Assembly: GCA_009780445.1 (NCBI GenBank)
Contig: WRAA01000093.1
Location: 1 to 7,729, forward strand
Length of the DNA: 7,729 nucleotides
Source of the DNA: Defluviitaleaceae bacterium
Lineage (GTDB): Bacteria; Bacillota; Clostridia; Lachnospirales; WRAA01
Reading direction: 5' to 3'
A program made the translations under genes and the position numbers. Shown here piece by piece: positions 6,325-7,729 of this stretch. Positions within the stretch are counted from its first letter, which is position 1; every line of letters starts with the position of its first letter. The notes below the pieces were generated by a model that worked only from the letters and a program-made list of their open reading frames with translations, did not search any database and was not told where the DNA came from.

Positions 6325-7002
6325 ATGGCGGCATTAGCACGTTTTAAGGACATAATGGCGGCAAACATCAACGCGTTGCTCGACAGGGTGGAGGACCCCG
6401 CCAAGATGGTGGATCAGTACCTGGTGAACATGGCCAAGGATCTGGCGGAGGTCAAGAGGGAAACGGCGGCGGTAATGGCGGAAGAGGCGCGCTGTAAGCG
6501 TTTGGTGGACGAGAACCGCGTCGAAGTCGCCAAGTTCATGGGTCTGGCCGAAAAGGCTCTTATGGCGCAGAACGAGGGCGACGCACGCGTGTTCCTGAAC
6601 AAGAAGCAGGAACTGGAGGCCGCCGGCGCGGGGCTTGCCACGGCCTATGAAGTATCGCGCGGCAACGCCGAAAAGATGCGCCAGATGCACGACAAACTCG
6701 TGCGCGACATCAACGACCTGACGGCCCGCAAGAACACCATAAAGGCCAAGGCCGCCGTGGCGAAAACGCAGGAGCGCGTGAACAAGTTCGAGATGCCGAG
6801 CGCGGGAAGAAGCGGCGCGGCCGCCTTCGACCGCATGGAGGCGAAGGTCAACCAGAAGCTGGACGCGGCCAACGCAATGGCGGAGCTTAACCGCGAACCC
6901 ATCGACGAAGCCAAGGCTCTCGAGGAGAAGTACAAGTCGGGCACCGCAAACGCAAGCGTAGACAACGAGCTTGCCGCGCTAAAAGCAAAGCTTGGGATGT
7001 GA
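6325..7002 (+). CDS. pspA: PspA/IM30 family envelope-stress protein
   Basis: 225 residues, the usual size for PspA. The N-terminus ARFKDIMAANINALLDRVEDP (5-25) is the family's amphipathic membrane-binding helix followed by the conserved EDP turn. It is followed by long charged helices (about 26-155) that form the coiled-coil hairpin of the ESCRT-III-like fold, a flexible Gly/Ser segment near 158-166 and a final helical stretch ending KAKLGM. PspA polymerises on the inner face of damaged membranes and protects the proton gradient. No PspF-like or Lia-type regulator is in the window. The start has a strong GAGGAGG with 5 nt spacing to the ATG. No clear promoter is seen in the repeat element just upstream, so it may depend on read-through from the TPM gene. 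A GNAT gene follows after 3 nt. Confidence 0.94.
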   Translation: MAALARFKDIMAANINALLDRVEDPAKMVDQYLVNMAKDLAEVKRETAAVMAEEARCKRLVDENRVEVAKFMGLAEKALMAQNEGDARVFLNKKQELEAAGAGLATAYEVSRGNAEKMRQMHDKLVRDINDLTARKNTIKAKAAVAKTQERVNKFEMPSAGRSGAAAFDRMEAKVNQKLDAANAMAELNREPIDEAKALEEKYKSGTANASVDNELAALKAKLGM

Positions 7003-7005
7003 CCC

Positions 7006-7587
7006 ATGCCGAGCAACTATTGGCAGACGGAGCGCGTGCGCATACGCGCCTTCGACAACGAGGACATCGAGCGAATGGTGCGGGAGCGCGACCGGCGTGA
7101 CGCAAAGCTGGACTGGCTGCACGACGTACTGCGCTTTCCCGAAACGCCGGAGAAAATTCGGGAGGACTACGCCGAAACTCTAACGTTATGGAGCAAGGAC
7201 AACGACGACAGGTGCCTGCTGGCCGTGGAAAACTCCGAGGGTGAATACGCCGGAGAGCTAAGCGTATGGTTCACCAAACGCCCGGAGATGTACCTGATCT
7301 ACGGCATCTGCATCATCGAGAAGTTCCGGGGCAAGGGGCTTGGCAAGGACGCGCTGAAGCTCCTGCTGGACTACTACTTCAACGAAAAAGGCTTCCGCAA
7401 GGCCGAAGCCCACGTATACAGCTACAACCCGGCCTCCCGCGCCTTCCACGAGAAGTTCGGCTTTACGCACGAGGGAACTCTGCGCGGCAGAATATTTTCG
7501 CGCGGCAAAGCGCATGACGTACATGTTTACGGCATCTTGGCGGACGAGTTCAACGCCATACATGAACACAGTACATGGATGCGATAA
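7006..7587 (+). CDS. GNAT N-acetyltransferase, RimJ/RimL-like
   Basis: 193 residues with the Gcn5-related acetyltransferase layout. ERVRIRAFDNEDIERM (9-24) is the usual first strand and helix. IYGICIIEKFRGKGLG (98-113) holds the acetyl-CoA pyrophosphate loop RGKGLG (108-113). NPASRAFHEKFGF (141-153) is the typical motif B, and EGTLRGRIFSRGKAHDVHVYGIL (156-178) is the RimJ/RimL-like C-terminal strand pair. It transfers acetyl from acetyl-CoA to an amine, possibly a protein N-terminus or small molecule; the substrate cannot be told. The ATG lies 3 nt after the pspA stop, with only a weak GGGA site, so translation probably depends on ribosomes finishing pspA. The stop codon lies in a hairpin. 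Confidence 0.92.
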   Translation: MPSNYWQTERVRIRAFDNEDIERMVRERDRRDAKLDWLHDVLRFPETPEKIREDYAETLTLWSKDNDDRCLLAVENSEGEYAGELSVWFTKRPEMYLIYGICIIEKFRGKGLGKDALKLLLDYYFNEKGFRKAEAHVYSYNPASRAFHEKFGFTHEGTLRGRIFSRGKAHDVHVYGILADEFNAIHEHSTWMR

Positions 7588-7609
7588 GCGGCTGTTCAAC
7601 AACCGCTTA
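7585..7609. repeat. 25-nt hairpin at the end of the GNAT gene
   Basis: TAAGCGG and CCGCTTA are perfect 7-bp inverted arms around an 11-nt centre that can itself pair partly. The first arm starts with the GNAT stop codon. No T-run follows, so it is not a standard intrinsic terminator. A second short stem (CCGC 7626-7629 with GCGG 7635-7638, then ATTTT) lies downstream and might terminate weakly. The hairpin may be the outermost part of repeat copy B. Confidence 0.5.
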
Positions 7610-7729
7610 GGGCGTGTTTGAAAACCCGCTTCCGGCGGATTTTCGAGTGATTTTTTCGCTAGACTAGGAAGTGGCAAACGCCGCGAACCCTTGTGGTTCG
7701 CAAGTTTGACACTGACGACGTATGGCGGA
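7609..7729. repeat. Palindromic intergenic element, copy B (cut by window end)
   Basis: This region shares a core with copy A: GGAAGTGGCAAACGCC (7667-7682) against GGAAGTGACGACGCC, the same 7-bp hairpin GCGAACC/GGTTCGC (7683-7689 and 7695-7701), and ACTGACG at 7711-7717. Just outside the core, TTCGCTAGAC (7655-7664) pairs with GTATGGCGGA (7720-7729), with two G-U pairs and one mismatch. The left arm (7609-7654, starting AGGGCGTGTTTG) is unlike copy A's arm. Its partner should lie beyond the window. No coding sequence is visible here. Confidence 0.75.

Overview
The window looks like chromosomal DNA from an anaerobic, fairly GC-rich Clostridia-type Firmicute. Signs are strong AGGAGG-type ribosome binding sites, consensus-like TTGACA/TATAAT promoters, a Clostridia-style PAS/GGDEF protein and a selenium-dependent molybdenum hydroxylase (SDMH) accessory cluster. 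The exact taxon cannot be read from the sequence.

Region 1 (1-1182, minus strand): a probable PD-(D/E)XK-fold protein gene has its own promoter and is followed 15 nt later by ygeY, a zinc-peptidase-like hydrolase whose C-terminal half lies off the left edge. Region 2 (1244-4810, plus strand) is transcribed divergently from a promoter carrying a 19-bp palindrome over its -10. It encodes a fused MocA-YqeB molybdenum cofactor protein, an XdhC-family insertion factor and a two-PAS diguanylate cyclase. These three genes are chained by TTGA and ATGA stop/start overlaps, so molybdenum enzyme maturation and c-di-GMP synthesis appear to be co-expressed.

Region 3 (4850-5018): a tRNA-Gly(GCC) gene with a near-consensus promoter and an intrinsic terminator. 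Region 4 (5045-7587): a membrane protein with a very glycine-rich, RGG-like N-terminus and a TPM-like extracytoplasmic domain, then pspA, then a GNAT acetyltransferase. This looks like an envelope-stress (Psp-type) module.

The least ordinary signal is a pair of intergenic palindromic elements, one between the TPM gene and pspA (6144-6305) and one starting after the GNAT gene and running off the right edge (7609-7729). They share a core of about 54 nt with a GCGAACC/GGTTCGC hairpin. Their flanking arms differ in sequence between copies but stay self-complementary within a copy.
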